Part shown: positions 33,102 through 40,469 of the stretch, piece after piece
Numbering within the stretch: the first letter of the stretch is position 1
How the letters are laid out: the number at the start of each line of letters is the position of its first letter
Assembly (NCBI GenBank): GCA_005880795.1
Contig: VBGP01000024.1
Location: 1 to 40,469 of the forward strand
Source: Chloroflexota bacterium
GTDB lineage: Bacteria > Chloroflexota > Dormibacteria > Dormibacterales > Dormibacteraceae
Reading direction: 5' to 3'
Length of the DNA stretch: 40,469 nucleotides
Translations under genes and position numbers: made by a program
The notes under the pieces: model-generated
The model's database searches: none
What the model saw: the letters and a program-made list of their open reading frames with translations, nothing else
What the model was told of the DNA's origin: nothing

Positions 33102-34045
33102 AGCCAGCTGCGGATCTGATCCTCGGTCAGGTTGCCGCCGGTCAGCACCGTGGCGACGCGCTTGTTTTCGAATTCGTGTGCGCGTTGGGCGATGGCCGCG
33201 ACGCCTGCCGCGCCGGCGGGCTCGACGACAAGACCCGCGTCCGCAAAGAGAGCCCGCATGGCCGCGAGCATCTCGTCGTCGCTGACCAGCATCACTTCGT
33301 CGATGGTGCCGGGCATGATGCCGACCGCTTCGGCGATCGGGACGCGGACCGCGATGCCGTCGGCGATCGTCGTGCTGGGAGCCGCGACTGGCTTTCCCGC
33401 CTTCCACGACAGCGCCATCGATGGAGCCGTCTTCGCGCAAACGGCGATGACCTGCGTGCTCGGCGCGGAATGCTTGAGCCAGGTCCCCATCCCGTTGACG
33501 AGCGAGCCGTTGCCGAGCGGAACGAAGACCGCATCGATGGGCTCGGTCTCGTGCGTGAGCTCTACGGCGATGGTGCCGGCGCCTTCCGCGATCGCGCCGA
33601 GCAAGCCATCCTCGACGTACACCTCACCGTTTTGCTGTGCGTGAAGCTTGGCCGCGTCCTTGGCCTCGTCGAAGTCATCCCCTTGCAGCTCGACTTTGGC
33701 CCCGAGTGCGCGCATGCGCTCGATCTTGAGCGGGTTGGCTGCGCGCGCGGCGAAGACTGTGAGCGGACGCCCACGCTTGCGGCAGGCATACGCCATGCCC
33801 TGGCCGAAGTTGCCGGCCGACGCGCAGACGAGTCCCTGCGCGCCATCTCCTAGTCGATGTAGGAGATAGTCGGTGCCGCGGCCCTTGAAGGTGCGAATCG
33901 GGTTGACCGTTTCCACTTTGAGCACGGTGGTGACGCGAAGATGCGCGCTCAGCGGTTCGCAGACGAATTCAGGGGAGTGGAGGAAGACCGGGTCGACGAC
34001 CTTCGCGGCTTCGCGGATGTCGTCGAGAGAGATCGAGGCGTCCAC
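33095..34045 (-). CDS. Threonine/serine dehydratase-like PLP enzyme
   Basis: 316 residues, fold type II PLP enzyme. PLP lysine Lys54 in RTFKGRG (51-57), SAGNFGQGMAYA phosphate/substrate loop, PLGNGSLVNG glycine-rich PLP-phosphate loop and GGNLT near the C-terminus. It fits the threonine ammonia-lyase / serine racemase group without an ACT regulatory domain. Exact substrate unsure. GTG start at 34045. No amino-acid biosynthesis gene is adjacent. Confidence 0.85.
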   Translation of the reverse strand: MDASISLDDIREAAKVVDPVFLHSPEFVCEPLSAHLRVTTVLKVETVNPIRTFKGRGTDYLLHRLGDGAQGLVCASAGNFGQGMAYACRKRGRPLTVFAARAANPLKIERMRALGAKVELQGDDFDEAKDAAKLHAQQNGEVYVEDGLLGAIAEGAGTIAVELTHETEPIDAVFVPLGNGSLVNGMGTWLKHSAPSTQVIAVCAKTAPSMALSWKAGKPVAAPSTTIADGIAVRVPIAEAVGIMPGTIDEVMLVSDDEMLAAMRALFADAGLVVEPAGAAGVAAIAQRAHEFENKRVATVLTGGNLTEDQIRSWLY

Positions 34046-34084
34046 CTCCGCGGAGCTTAGAGCTTGGCATCACCCGGCCCCTCC

Positions 34085-34118
34085 GGCGCTTCGCGCCACC
34101 TCCCCATAAATGGGGAGG
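34085..34118. repeat. GC-rich double-hairpin repeat, copy 2
   Basis: GGCGC-TTC-GCGCC (34085-34097) followed by a palindrome CC-TCCCCATAAATGGGGA-GG (34099-34118). The 16-base core is identical to copy 1 at 13547-13562, and the order of the two stems is the same. It is intergenic here, between the dehydratase-like gene and radA. The rest of the gap, 34119-34240, holds TTGACG at 34154-34159 without a convincing -10. Confidence 0.75.
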
Positions 34119-34240
34119 AGCAGGGCCGCCCCGGGGGTAGTCAGGGCGGCGCCTTGACGCTCACCAGATAAAACGCGAGGGGCTGTAAACGGTAACGGGC
34201 GTGCTTGTCAAAACCCCGATCATGGGTCCACAGTCTCCCC

Positions 34241-35644
34241 ATGCCGAAATCGACCATCACCTTTGTCTGCACCGAGTGCGGCGGCGAGAGCCTCCGCTGG
34301 GCCGGCCAGTGTCCGCACTGCCGCGCCTGGAACACGCTCCAGGAGTTCCAGGTCAGGAAGGCGGCAAAGGACTCCAAGCCGAGGCCGCTCGAGCCGGTCC
34401 GCGCCCAACCTCTGGAATCGATCTCGGTCGAAGGTGCCCCGCGGCAGCGCCTGGCGTGGGGCGAGCTGAACCGCGTCCTGGGCGGCGGGATCGTGCCGGG
34501 GAGCATGGTCCTGATCGGCGGGGAGCCAGGGGTCGGCAAGTCGACGCTCCTGATGCACGCGGCAGCGCAGGTGGCCAGGGGCGGACCGGTGCTCTATGTC
34601 TCGGGGGAGGAATCCGGGCACCAGGTGCGCATGCGGGCCGAACGCCTGGGCGCCCTCGAGCCGGGCATCCTGCTCCTGGCGGAGAACGACCTCGACGCGA
34701 TCTGCGAGGCAATCCGGGCGGAGTCCCCTCGGCTGGCGATCGTCGACTCGATCCAGACCGTCTCCGACGCCGGGCTGGAGGGCAGCGCCGGCAGCGTGAC
34801 CCAGGTTCGGGAGTCGGCCGCCAGGCTGATGCGGCTCGCCAAGGAGATCGGGGTGCCGATCTTCCTCGTGGGCCACGTGACCAAAGACGGTTCCATAGCC
34901 GGACCCAGGGTCCTGGAGCATATCGTTGACACCGTGCTTTACCTCGAGGGCGACCGCCGGCAGGAGCTGCGGATCCTCCGCGCCACCAAGAATCGCTTCG
35001 GCTCCGCCGAAGAGATCGGCGTCTTCGCCATGGGCGAGGCCGGGCTCGAGGAGGTGCCGGATCCGTCGGCGGCGATTCTCGCCACTGCCGCGCCCGCGTC
35101 TCCTGGCACGGTGATCGTCGCCGCACTCGAAGGCACCCGGCCGCTTCTCGTCGAGGTTCAGAGCCTCGTCAACAGGAACGAGAACGCGATGGTGCGGCGA
35201 ATCGCGAACGGCATCGACGTCAATCGCCTGCACATGATCCTCGCCGTGCTCGAGAAGCGACTCAAGTTCTCATTCGCGAAATCCGACGTCTTCGTCAGCG
35301 TGGCGGGCGGCATCCGAATCACGGAGCCGGCCGCCGACCTCGGTCTTGCCCTCGCAATCGTCAGCAACGAGATCAACAGGCCAATGCCGGACGGCCTGAT
35401 CGTGATCGGCGAGCTGGGGTTGTCGGGCGAAGTGCGCCGCGTGGGCCAACTCGAGCGCCGCCTTCATGAGGCGGCGAGGCATGGCCTGACGCGCGCTTTG
35501 ATTCCGGCTGGCGCTCGCGCCGGCCGGCCATCCGGCCTCGACGTCGTCGAGGTTCGGTCGGTGGCGGAGGCAGTCTCCGCCGCGTTTCCTAATCCCATCC
35601 AGTCCGGCGCATTGATCAAGGAGGCCGGGCTAACGGTCTCTTGA
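34241..35644 (+). CDS. radA: DNA repair protein RadA
   Basis: 467 residues. N-terminal zinc finger Cys10, Cys13, Cys24, Cys27 (VCTECGG ... CPHC), RecA-like domain with Walker A GEPGVGKST (95-103), the RadA-specific KNRFG (250-254) and a C-terminal Lon-protease-like domain lacking the catalytic Ser/Lys role. It is a branch-migration helicase in recombination. ATG 34241 gives the standard PKSTITFVC start. First gene in radA-yacL-ispD-ispF order. Confidence 0.96.
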   Translation: MPKSTITFVCTECGGESLRWAGQCPHCRAWNTLQEFQVRKAAKDSKPRPLEPVRAQPLESISVEGAPRQRLAWGELNRVLGGGIVPGSMVLIGGEPGVGKSTLLMHAAAQVARGGPVLYVSGEESGHQVRMRAERLGALEPGILLLAENDLDAICEAIRAESPRLAIVDSIQTVSDAGLEGSAGSVTQVRESAARLMRLAKEIGVPIFLVGHVTKDGSIAGPRVLEHIVDTVLYLEGDRRQELRILRATKNRFGSAEEIGVFAMGEAGLEEVPDPSAAILATAAPASPGTVIVAALEGTRPLLVEVQSLVNRNENAMVRRIANGIDVNRLHMILAVLEKRLKFSFAKSDVFVSVAGGIRITEPAADLGLALAIVSNEINRPMPDGLIVIGELGLSGEVRRVGQLERRLHEAARHGLTRALIPAGARAGRPSGLDVVEVRSVAEAVSAAFPNPIQSGALIKEAGLTVS

Positions 35645-35655
35645 GGAGGTAACCC

Positions 35656-36741
35656 GTGAAACGTTCCGAGTATCTGGCCCGCTGGGCCGGAGCCGGGCTC
35701 GGAGTGATCGGTGGTTTTCTGCTCGGTTATTTCATCGTCCGGGGTCTGGGCGGAAGCGCTCATCCCGGCTGGGCGATCATCGGGCTGACCACGCTGGAAG
35801 GATTGATATTCGCTTACCTCAGCACGCCGTACGTGCTGGGCGGGTGGCGAAATTTCAACTTCCGGCTGACGAGCACCCCGCTGCCGGATTTGCTGAGTGG
35901 ACTGCTGGGCATGATCGTCGGTCTTGTCATCGCTGTCCTCATCGGATTCTTCGTGCGCGACCTGCCGTACGGCTACGACCTGTCGGCGGTGCTCGCGCTT
36001 CTTCTTGCGGCGCAGGGCGCGTCGGTTGGCCTGACGCGCCGCGCAGAGCTGACGTCGCTGTTCTTCGGCGGCAATGCCGAGGTCGATTCCCACCGCATGC
36101 CCGCCGTGCTGCTCGATACGTCGGTCATCATCGACGGCCGCATCCTCGACATCGCGAAAACTGGCTTTCTCGACATGCCGCTCATCATCCTGTCCTCTGT
36201 CCTGCACGAGCTGCAGATGGTTGCCGACTCCGGTGACGTCACGCGCCGGCGTCGCGGCCGCCGTGGCCTCGACGTTCTGACCGACATGCAGAAGGAGCCG
36301 TCGATCAACCTGCAGGTCACCGAAGACGAGACACCTCCGACTGGCGAAATCGACGCGCATCTCGTCCGCACCGCCAAGCGGAAGGGTTGGGCGATCATGA
36401 CCAACGATTTCAACCTCAACCGGATCGCGCGCCTCGAGGGCGTGGCGGTCTTGAACCTCAACGAGCTCGCCCAGGCCATGCGGCCGATCGCGATTCCAGG
36501 CGAGGAGATCGTCGTCACCGTGGCGAGAGAGGGCAAGGAGCCGGGGCAGGGCGTCGGCAGCCTCGACGACGGCACCATGGTCGTGGTCCAGAACGGGCGG
36601 CGCCTGCTCAACCAGACGATCACCGCGGTCGTCACGTCGGTGATCCAGACGTCGGCCGGGCGGATGATCTTTGCCGAACCCGCGGGTGGCGAAGTGCGAC
36701 GGCAGCCCAATCGCGTCAAGCCGCGCGAGGAGTCCGCGTAA
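35656..36741 (+). CDS. YacL-type membrane PIN/TRAM domain protein
   Basis: 361 residues. About four N-terminal membrane helices (to residue 120), then a PIN domain with the acidic set Asp154 (LLDTSVIIDGR), Glu185, Asp233 and Asp251 (TNDFNLN), then a TRAM domain (about 283-342). This matches Bacillus YacL, whose gene lies downstream of radA and disA. GTG start with an ideal AGGAGGT (35645-35651). disA is missing between radA and this gene here. Likely a membrane-tethered RNase; its targets are unknown. Confidence 0.93.
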   Translation: MKRSEYLARWAGAGLGVIGGFLLGYFIVRGLGGSAHPGWAIIGLTTLEGLIFAYLSTPYVLGGWRNFNFRLTSTPLPDLLSGLLGMIVGLVIAVLIGFFVRDLPYGYDLSAVLALLLAAQGASVGLTRRAELTSLFFGGNAEVDSHRMPAVLLDTSVIIDGRILDIAKTGFLDMPLIILSSVLHELQMVADSGDVTRRRRGRRGLDVLTDMQKEPSINLQVTEDETPPTGEIDAHLVRTAKRKGWAIMTNDFNLNRIARLEGVAVLNLNELAQAMRPIAIPGEEIVVTVAREGKEPGQGVGSLDDGTMVVVQNGRRLLNQTITAVVTSVIQTSAGRMIFAEPAGGEVRRQPNRVKPREESA

Positions 36742-36742
36742 G

Positions 36743-37438
36743 TTGGCGCCCTCGGTCGGCGCCATCGTCGCGGCGGCGGGGACCGGCTCACGCCTGGGCC
36801 GCGGAAGCAAGGCGCTCGTCCGCCTCAACGGCCGGACGACTCTGGCGCGCGTCCTCGAGCTCTTCCTTGCGTTAGACGAGGTCGACCGGATCGTCGTGGT
36901 CGGCCCGCCCAGCAGGCTCGAAATCGCCGAGCATGAGGTGGAGGCGCTGCTGCCTCGAAAGCCTGTGATCGTCAAGGCGGGGGGGGAGAGCCGGCAGGCG
37001 TCGGTGCGCGCCGGCCTGGCCGCGCTCGGCGACTGCGACTTCGTGCTCGTGCACGACGCCGCACGACCCCTCGCCACGGCGGCTCTCGTGCGACGGGTGC
37101 TGGCGGCCGCGATGGAGTCCGGGGCCGCGTTTCCGGCGATCACGCCGCGCGACGCGGTCAAGCGCGTCGAAGGCAACCGCCTGGTCGAGAGCCTCGATCG
37201 CTCGCGCGTCGTGCTCGCGCAGACGCCGCAAGGCTTTTCCTATGAGCTGCTCGCGCGCGCCCACCGCGAAGCCGCCGACGCCGGGCTGGTCGGCGACGAC
37301 GACGCCCAGCTCGTCGCGGCGACGGGGCACGTGGTGACCGTCGTGCCCGGCGAGCCGGCGAACATCAAGCTCACAACCCCAGAGGACCTCGAGGTGGTGG
37401 AGGCGCTGATCAGGGAACACGAGACCGCGGATCGGTGA
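36743..37438 (+). CDS. ispD: 2-C-methyl-D-erythritol 4-phosphate cytidylyltransferase
   Basis: 231 residues, normal length. Motifs GAIVAAAGTGSRLGRGSKAL, GGESRQASVRAGL, VLVHDAARPL, AQTPQGF and the C-terminal INIKLTTPEDL-type segment (NIKLTTPEDLEV). It forms CDP-methylerythritol in the MEP isoprenoid pathway. TTG 36743 is 1 nt after the yacL stop and yields the expected short N-terminus; upstream in-frame ATGs overlap the previous gene and encode unrelated sequence. Coupled to ispF by GTGA. Confidence 0.93.
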   Translation: MAPSVGAIVAAAGTGSRLGRGSKALVRLNGRTTLARVLELFLALDEVDRIVVVGPPSRLEIAEHEVEALLPRKPVIVKAGGESRQASVRAGLAALGDCDFVLVHDAARPLATAALVRRVLAAAMESGAAFPAITPRDAVKRVEGNRLVESLDRSRVVLAQTPQGFSYELLARAHREAADAGLVGDDDAQLVAATGHVVTVVPGEPANIKLTTPEDLEVVEALIREHETADR

Positions 37439-37902
37439 GGGTGGGAATTGGATACGACGTGCATCCGCTGGTGCCGGGCCGTCCGCTTGTGCTCGGTGGC
37501 GTGCGAATCGAGCATCCGACCGGTCTCGACGGACATTCCGACGCCGACGTCCTGACCCACGCCGTGATCGACGCGCTCCTCGGCGCGGCGGGGCTGGGCG
37601 ACATAGGGACTCTTTTTCCCGCGGACGATCCGAGATACAGGAACGCCTCGAGTCTCGACATGCTGAGATCGGCCGCCAAGCTGCTGGCCGACGCCGGCTA
37701 CCGGGTTGTGAACGTGGATTGCACCGTCATCGCGCAAGAACCTCGGCTGCACGCTCACCTGGCGACGATGAGCGCCAATCTGGCCGGCAAGCTCGGCACC
37801 GTCGACGTGAACGTCAAGGGCAAGTCCCCGGAAGGGCTTGGAGCGCTTGGCCAGGGCGCCGGGATCGCGGCGCAGGCCGTGGCGACTCTCGAGGAAATTT
37901 AG
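37435..37902 (+). CDS. ispF: 2-C-methyl-D-erythritol 2,4-cyclodiphosphate synthase
   Basis: 155 residues. Zinc ligands Asp8, His10 (GIGYDVHPL) and His42 (SDADVLTH), with GLGDIGTLFP and GKSPEGLGALGQGAG near the end. Follows ispD as in many bacteria and performs the next-but-one MEP step. GTG start overlaps the ispD stop. The stop overlaps the convergent HNH gene's stop (TTAG, 37899-37902). Confidence 0.96.
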   Translation: MRVGIGYDVHPLVPGRPLVLGGVRIEHPTGLDGHSDADVLTHAVIDALLGAAGLGDIGTLFPADDPRYRNASSLDMLRSAAKLLADAGYRVVNVDCTVIAQEPRLHAHLATMSANLAGKLGTVDVNVKGKSPEGLGALGQGAGIAAQAVATLEEI

Positions 37903-39002
37903 TCCGGCCCTCTCGGCAACCCGAATGTGACCGTGGGCGCGATGGTCGAGATCTGGCCGTCCTCGTATTTGATTACCTGCCAGCCGCCTTCATGCACCAT
38001 CCGATGATGCCGCCGGCACAACAGGACCAGGTTGTTGAGGTCGGTCGGGCCGCCCTCTATCCAGTGCGTGAGGTGATGGCCGTCGCACCGCGATGCCGGA
38101 CGTTCGCAACCCGGCCACCGGCAGTGTCCGTCGCGCATCGCTAGCGCTTTTCGGATGGCTCCTCCGATCACTCGCTTGGAGCGACCGACATCGATCACCA
38201 GTGACTCCTGGCTGAGCAGGACGCGGGTGACGCTGCAGTCGCAGGCCATGCGCTGAATCGCGGTGGAGGAGATCGGCAGCGAGAACTCCATCTCACCCGC
38301 CGCCGCTCCGGCCAGCCCCTTCAGGGTCTCGATGCTGGCGGTGACCTGCAGGGTGGCCGGCTTGCCCGCGGAGGCCAGCTCGACCAGGGCGTCGGCGTAG
38401 CGCTGAGGCAGCATGCGGTCGTCGTGGGCGCCCGACTTCTGGGCCAGCGGCTCGAGCGCGCTGCGCACCGCCGCCCCGCCTACCGGGTCGAGCACACCGT
38501 TGATCAGCAGGTGGCCGTCTTCGCCCATGCTCAAGGACAGGTGATGGTTGATGGCCTGCTCGGACTGCTCCTCGGCATAAGCCTTGGGGTCGACCGAGTG
38601 CCGGTAGTGGAGGGATTTGTAATAGAACTTGCCCGGGGTGAGGTCGAGGGCCAGCCCGAGGAGCTTGCGCTCGTCAAAGGACTTGCCCACCGCCTCGGCC
38701 GTGCGCGCCATCACGCTGATGTGGCTGTAGCCGATCTGGCCGTCGCGCATGTAATCCACGCTCATCGGCATCTCGGCCAGGTGCTCGCCGACCTGGATCC
38801 GGTCGCCGGCGACCTTGTCCGTTAGGTGGCAGTTGAAGCGCAGCCAGTCGGTGGGGCTGTTGTAGCCGGCGTCCTCCAGGAAGCCGGAGCTGTCCAGCTC
38901 GGCGACGAGCATCGAGGCCTCCAGCTGGAGGAGAGAGATCTGGTGCTCGAGAAAGACCAGCTCCTGGGCGATCTCCTGGTTCGAAACCGCCGACTGGAGC
39001 AT
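37899..39002 (-). CDS. DUF222/HNH endonuclease domain protein (13E12-type)
   Basis: 367 residues from ATG 39002. N-terminal DUF222 region and a C-terminal HNH nuclease motif at about 294-340: CRWPGC, DGHHLTHW, NNLVLLCRRHH, VHEGGW, with the zinc Cys pairs and the His-Asn-His set intact. These genes are multicopy in actinobacteria and relatives and move within genomes; cellular role unknown. A TTG at 39017 would add five residues, but the promoter -10 overlaps that position, so ATG 39002 at the predicted transcript start is preferred. It separates ispF from cysS. Confidence 0.88.
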   Translation of the reverse strand: MLQSAVSNQEIAQELVFLEHQISLLQLEASMLVAELDSSGFLEDAGYNSPTDWLRFNCHLTDKVAGDRIQVGEHLAEMPMSVDYMRDGQIGYSHISVMARTAEAVGKSFDERKLLGLALDLTPGKFYYKSLHYRHSVDPKAYAEEQSEQAINHHLSLSMGEDGHLLINGVLDPVGGAAVRSALEPLAQKSGAHDDRMLPQRYADALVELASAGKPATLQVTASIETLKGLAGAAAGEMEFSLPISSTAIQRMACDCSVTRVLLSQESLVIDVGRSKRVIGGAIRKALAMRDGHCRWPGCERPASRCDGHHLTHWIEGGPTDLNNLVLLCRRHHRMVHEGGWQVIKYEDGQISTIAPTVTFGLPRGPD

Positions 39003-39008
39003 GCCCAA

Positions 39009-39037
39009 ATCATACAAACAAACGTACGAGGTGTCAA
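39009..39037 (-). promoter_or_regulatory. Near-consensus promoter of the HNH gene (leaderless)
   Basis: On the minus strand: TTGACA (39037-39032, six of six), a 17-nt spacer and TATGAT (39014-39009, five of six). An AT-rich stretch (39038-39060) lies upstream like an UP element. Transcription should start about 7 nt after the -10, at the A of ATG 39002. Confidence 0.75.
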
Positions 39038-39059
39038 GTAAATTATTAGCAATTCTAAT
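39031..39059 (+). promoter_or_regulatory. Possible divergent cysS promoter
   Basis: On the plus strand: GTGTCA (39031-39036, four of six), a 17-nt spacer and TCTAAT (39054-39059, five of six). Predicted start about 39066, giving an 80-nt leader before GTG 39146. Its -35 occupies the same bases as the -35 of the HNH promoter on the other strand. No T-box features are visible in the leader. Confidence 0.45.
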
Positions 39060-39145
39060 TCAGACCAGCACTCCCCGAGGCCGCCAGACCCACCTCCAAC
39101 GCCCCCTTCCCAGCCCTTCTCCCCGATTTCCGCGAGACTAACCCC

Positions 39146-40469
39146 GTGCCGCTTCGCCTCCACAACACGCTCACCGGCGCCAAAGAATCCTTTGAACCGC
39201 TGGAGAAGGACCACGTCCGCATGTACACCTGCGGTCCCACGATCTGGAACTACGCCCACGTCGGCAACCTGCGCTCGTTTCTCTTCTACGACCTGGTGCG
39301 CCGCCACCTGCGCGTGTCGGGCTACAGGGTCACGCACGTCATGAACCTCACCGACATCGACGACCGGATCCTCGACCAGGCCATGCACGCGGGAATGACG
39401 ATCGGCGAGTACACCAAGCCCTTCGCCACCGCCTTCTTCGAGGACATGGCGGCCCTGCGCGCGGAACGGGCCGAGCACTACCCGCGCGCCACCGAGCACA
39501 TCCCCGAGATGGTCGAGATGATCGCGACCCTCCTCGAGGGCGGCAACGCCTACGTCGCGGACGGCGACGTGTACTTCCGGATCGCCAGCTTTCCGAAGTA
39601 CGGCGAGCTCTCGCACCTCGACCGAGCCGGGCTCAGGGCCGGCGCGCGCGTGGCGACCGACAAGTACGACAAGGAGAACGTGAGCGACTTCGCGCTCTGG
39701 AAGAAGGCCCAGCCGGAGGACGAGAACATCGGCGCGGCGTGGGATGCCCCGTTCGGGCGCGGACGGCCCGGGTGGCACATCGAATGCTCGGCGATGAGCA
39801 AGCGATACCTCGGCGACACGCTGGACATCCACGCCGGCGGCGTCGACCTGATGTTTCCGCACCACGAGAACGAGATCGCCCAATCCGAGGCGGCCAACCA
39901 CCAGCAGTTCGCGCGCGTCTGGCTGCACTCGGAGCATCTCTTCGACGCGACCGGCGAGAAGATGTCGAAGAGCGCGGGCGGTTTCACGACGCTTCGCGAC
40001 CTGGTCGAAGCCGGACACGATCCGCTCGCGATCCGCTTCTTCCTGATCGCCAACGCGCACTATCGCTCCCGCCTGCGCCTCAGCGCCGAGGCGCTGCATG
40101 CGGCGGCTGAGCAGGTCCGGCGCTTGCGTGAGTTTTTCGACCGCGTGGAGCGGACGCCTCCTGAAGGCTCGGACGATGAGGACCTCGAGCAGAGGACGGT
40201 GGCGGTCCGGGCGGCCTATCGCGAAGCGCTGGACGACGACCTCAACCTTCCCCAGGGAATCGGCGTCGTCTTCGACCTCATCCGCGAGGCCAATGCAGCC
40301 CTCGACTCCGCCCGCGTCGGGCCTCGCAACAAGGCCTCGCTGCTCGGGCTGATCGACGAGGTCGACGCGCACCTCGACTTGGTCCATGCTGAGGAGCCGG
40401 GACTCGCCGAGGAGGTGGAGCGCCTGATCGCGGAGCGCGAGGCGGCGCGCCGGACGCGCGATTTCGCGC
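39146..40469 (+). CDS. cysS: Cysteinyl-tRNA synthetase (3' partial)
   Basis: 441 residues before the right edge cuts the gene. Class I synthetase: Cys29 and the HIGH-equivalent HVGN (38-41) in MYTCGPTIWNYAHVGNLRS, zinc site in GWHIECSAMS and the GVDLMFPHHENEIAQSE segment, KMSKS at 272-276. The anticodon-binding region has begun at the edge. The HIGH motif ends in Asn instead of the more frequent His. GTG start at 39146 begins the usual LRLHNTLTG strand. In Bacillus, cysS also lies near the radA-yacL-ispDF genes. Confidence 0.94.
   Translation, partial: MPLRLHNTLTGAKESFEPLEKDHVRMYTCGPTIWNYAHVGNLRSFLFYDLVRRHLRVSGYRVTHVMNLTDIDDRILDQAMHAGMTIGEYTKPFATAFFEDMAALRAERAEHYPRATEHIPEMVEMIATLLEGGNAYVADGDVYFRIASFPKYGELSHLDRAGLRAGARVATDKYDKENVSDFALWKKAQPEDENIGAAWDAPFGRGRPGWHIECSAMSKRYLGDTLDIHAGGVDLMFPHHENEIAQSEAANHQQFARVWLHSEHLFDATGEKMSKSAGGFTTLRDLVEAGHDPLAIRFFLIANAHYRSRLRLSAEALHAAAEQVRRLREFFDRVERTPPEGSDDEDLEQRTVAVRAAYREALDDDLNLPQGIGVVFDLIREANAALDSARVGPRNKASLLGLIDEVDAHLDLVHAEEPGLAEEVERLIAEREAARRTRDFA

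Noticed and set aside
35464-37176. 570-codon minus-strand frame across yacL and ispD
   Set aside because: It spans two clearly coding plus-strand genes and their junction; no protein family resemblance.
39060-39145. T-box riboswitch before cysS
   Set aside because: No specifier stem, no AGGGTGG-type T-box sequence and the leader is too short.
38822-40387. 521-codon minus-strand frame opposite cysS
   Set aside because: cysS on the plus strand has all family motifs; the antisense translation has none and is biased in composition.

Overview
The window is about 40.5 kb of dense, high-GC bacterial chromosome. Intergenic gaps are short, TTG and GTG starts are common, and stop/start overlaps of 4 nt (ATGA, GTGA, TTGA) recur. 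There is no phage, plasmid, IS element or CRISPR array, and no gene-free stretch over 300 bases. The gene set suggests an uncultured, high-GC, Gram-positive-type (Terrabacteria) lineage such as Dormibacterota, Chloroflexota or a relative of Actinomycetota. The pointers are the MoxR/DUF58/SpoIIM/RDD cluster, the radA-yacL-ispD-ispF-cysS order, a bS22-like microprotein and a DUF222-HNH gene. This placement is inference.

Region 1 (1-8125) is a cell-surface glycan and protein-sorting locus. A secreted protein with a PEP-CTERM-like tail (cut by the left edge) overlaps an exosortase/archaeosortase-family transpeptidase gene. These are followed without gaps by a fusion of a flippase-like membrane domain to a GT4 glycosyltransferase, a GT-C/ArnT-like membrane glycosyltransferase and a SAM methyltransferase. 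On the opposite strand, convergent with them, lie two sugar-nucleotide epimerases flanking a small four-helix membrane protein.

Region 2 (8131-20084) is housekeeping: ybeY, pth, mfd, mazG, an FtsB/DivIC-like divisome protein, initiator tRNA, a 27-residue basic microprotein, a second CAU tRNA whose last base is the first base of the tilS start codon, tilS, ftsH, and a pantothenate block (DUF2520 oxidoreductase, panB, panC).

Region 3 (20085-25986) holds rpsA (four S1 domains), a reverse-strand O-antigen-ligase-like protein carrying an in-frame palindromic repeat, clpC with a possible tandem operator, and a single-domain response regulator.

Region 4 (26051-33101) is a MoxR cluster: a polytopic membrane protein, DUF4129, DUF4350, MoxR ATPase and DUF58, then SpoIIM-like and RDD proteins transcribed divergently from each other. 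The MoxR, DUF58, SpoIIM and RDD set also occurs together in Mycobacterium.

Region 5 (33095-40469) has a threonine dehydratase-like PLP enzyme, then radA, a YacL-type PIN/TRAM protein, ispD, ispF, a reverse-strand DUF222-HNH gene and cysS (cut by the right edge). The HNH gene and cysS face away from a compact AT-rich promoter region. A family of short GC-rich double-hairpin repeats is scattered over the window and has entered at least two coding sequences.
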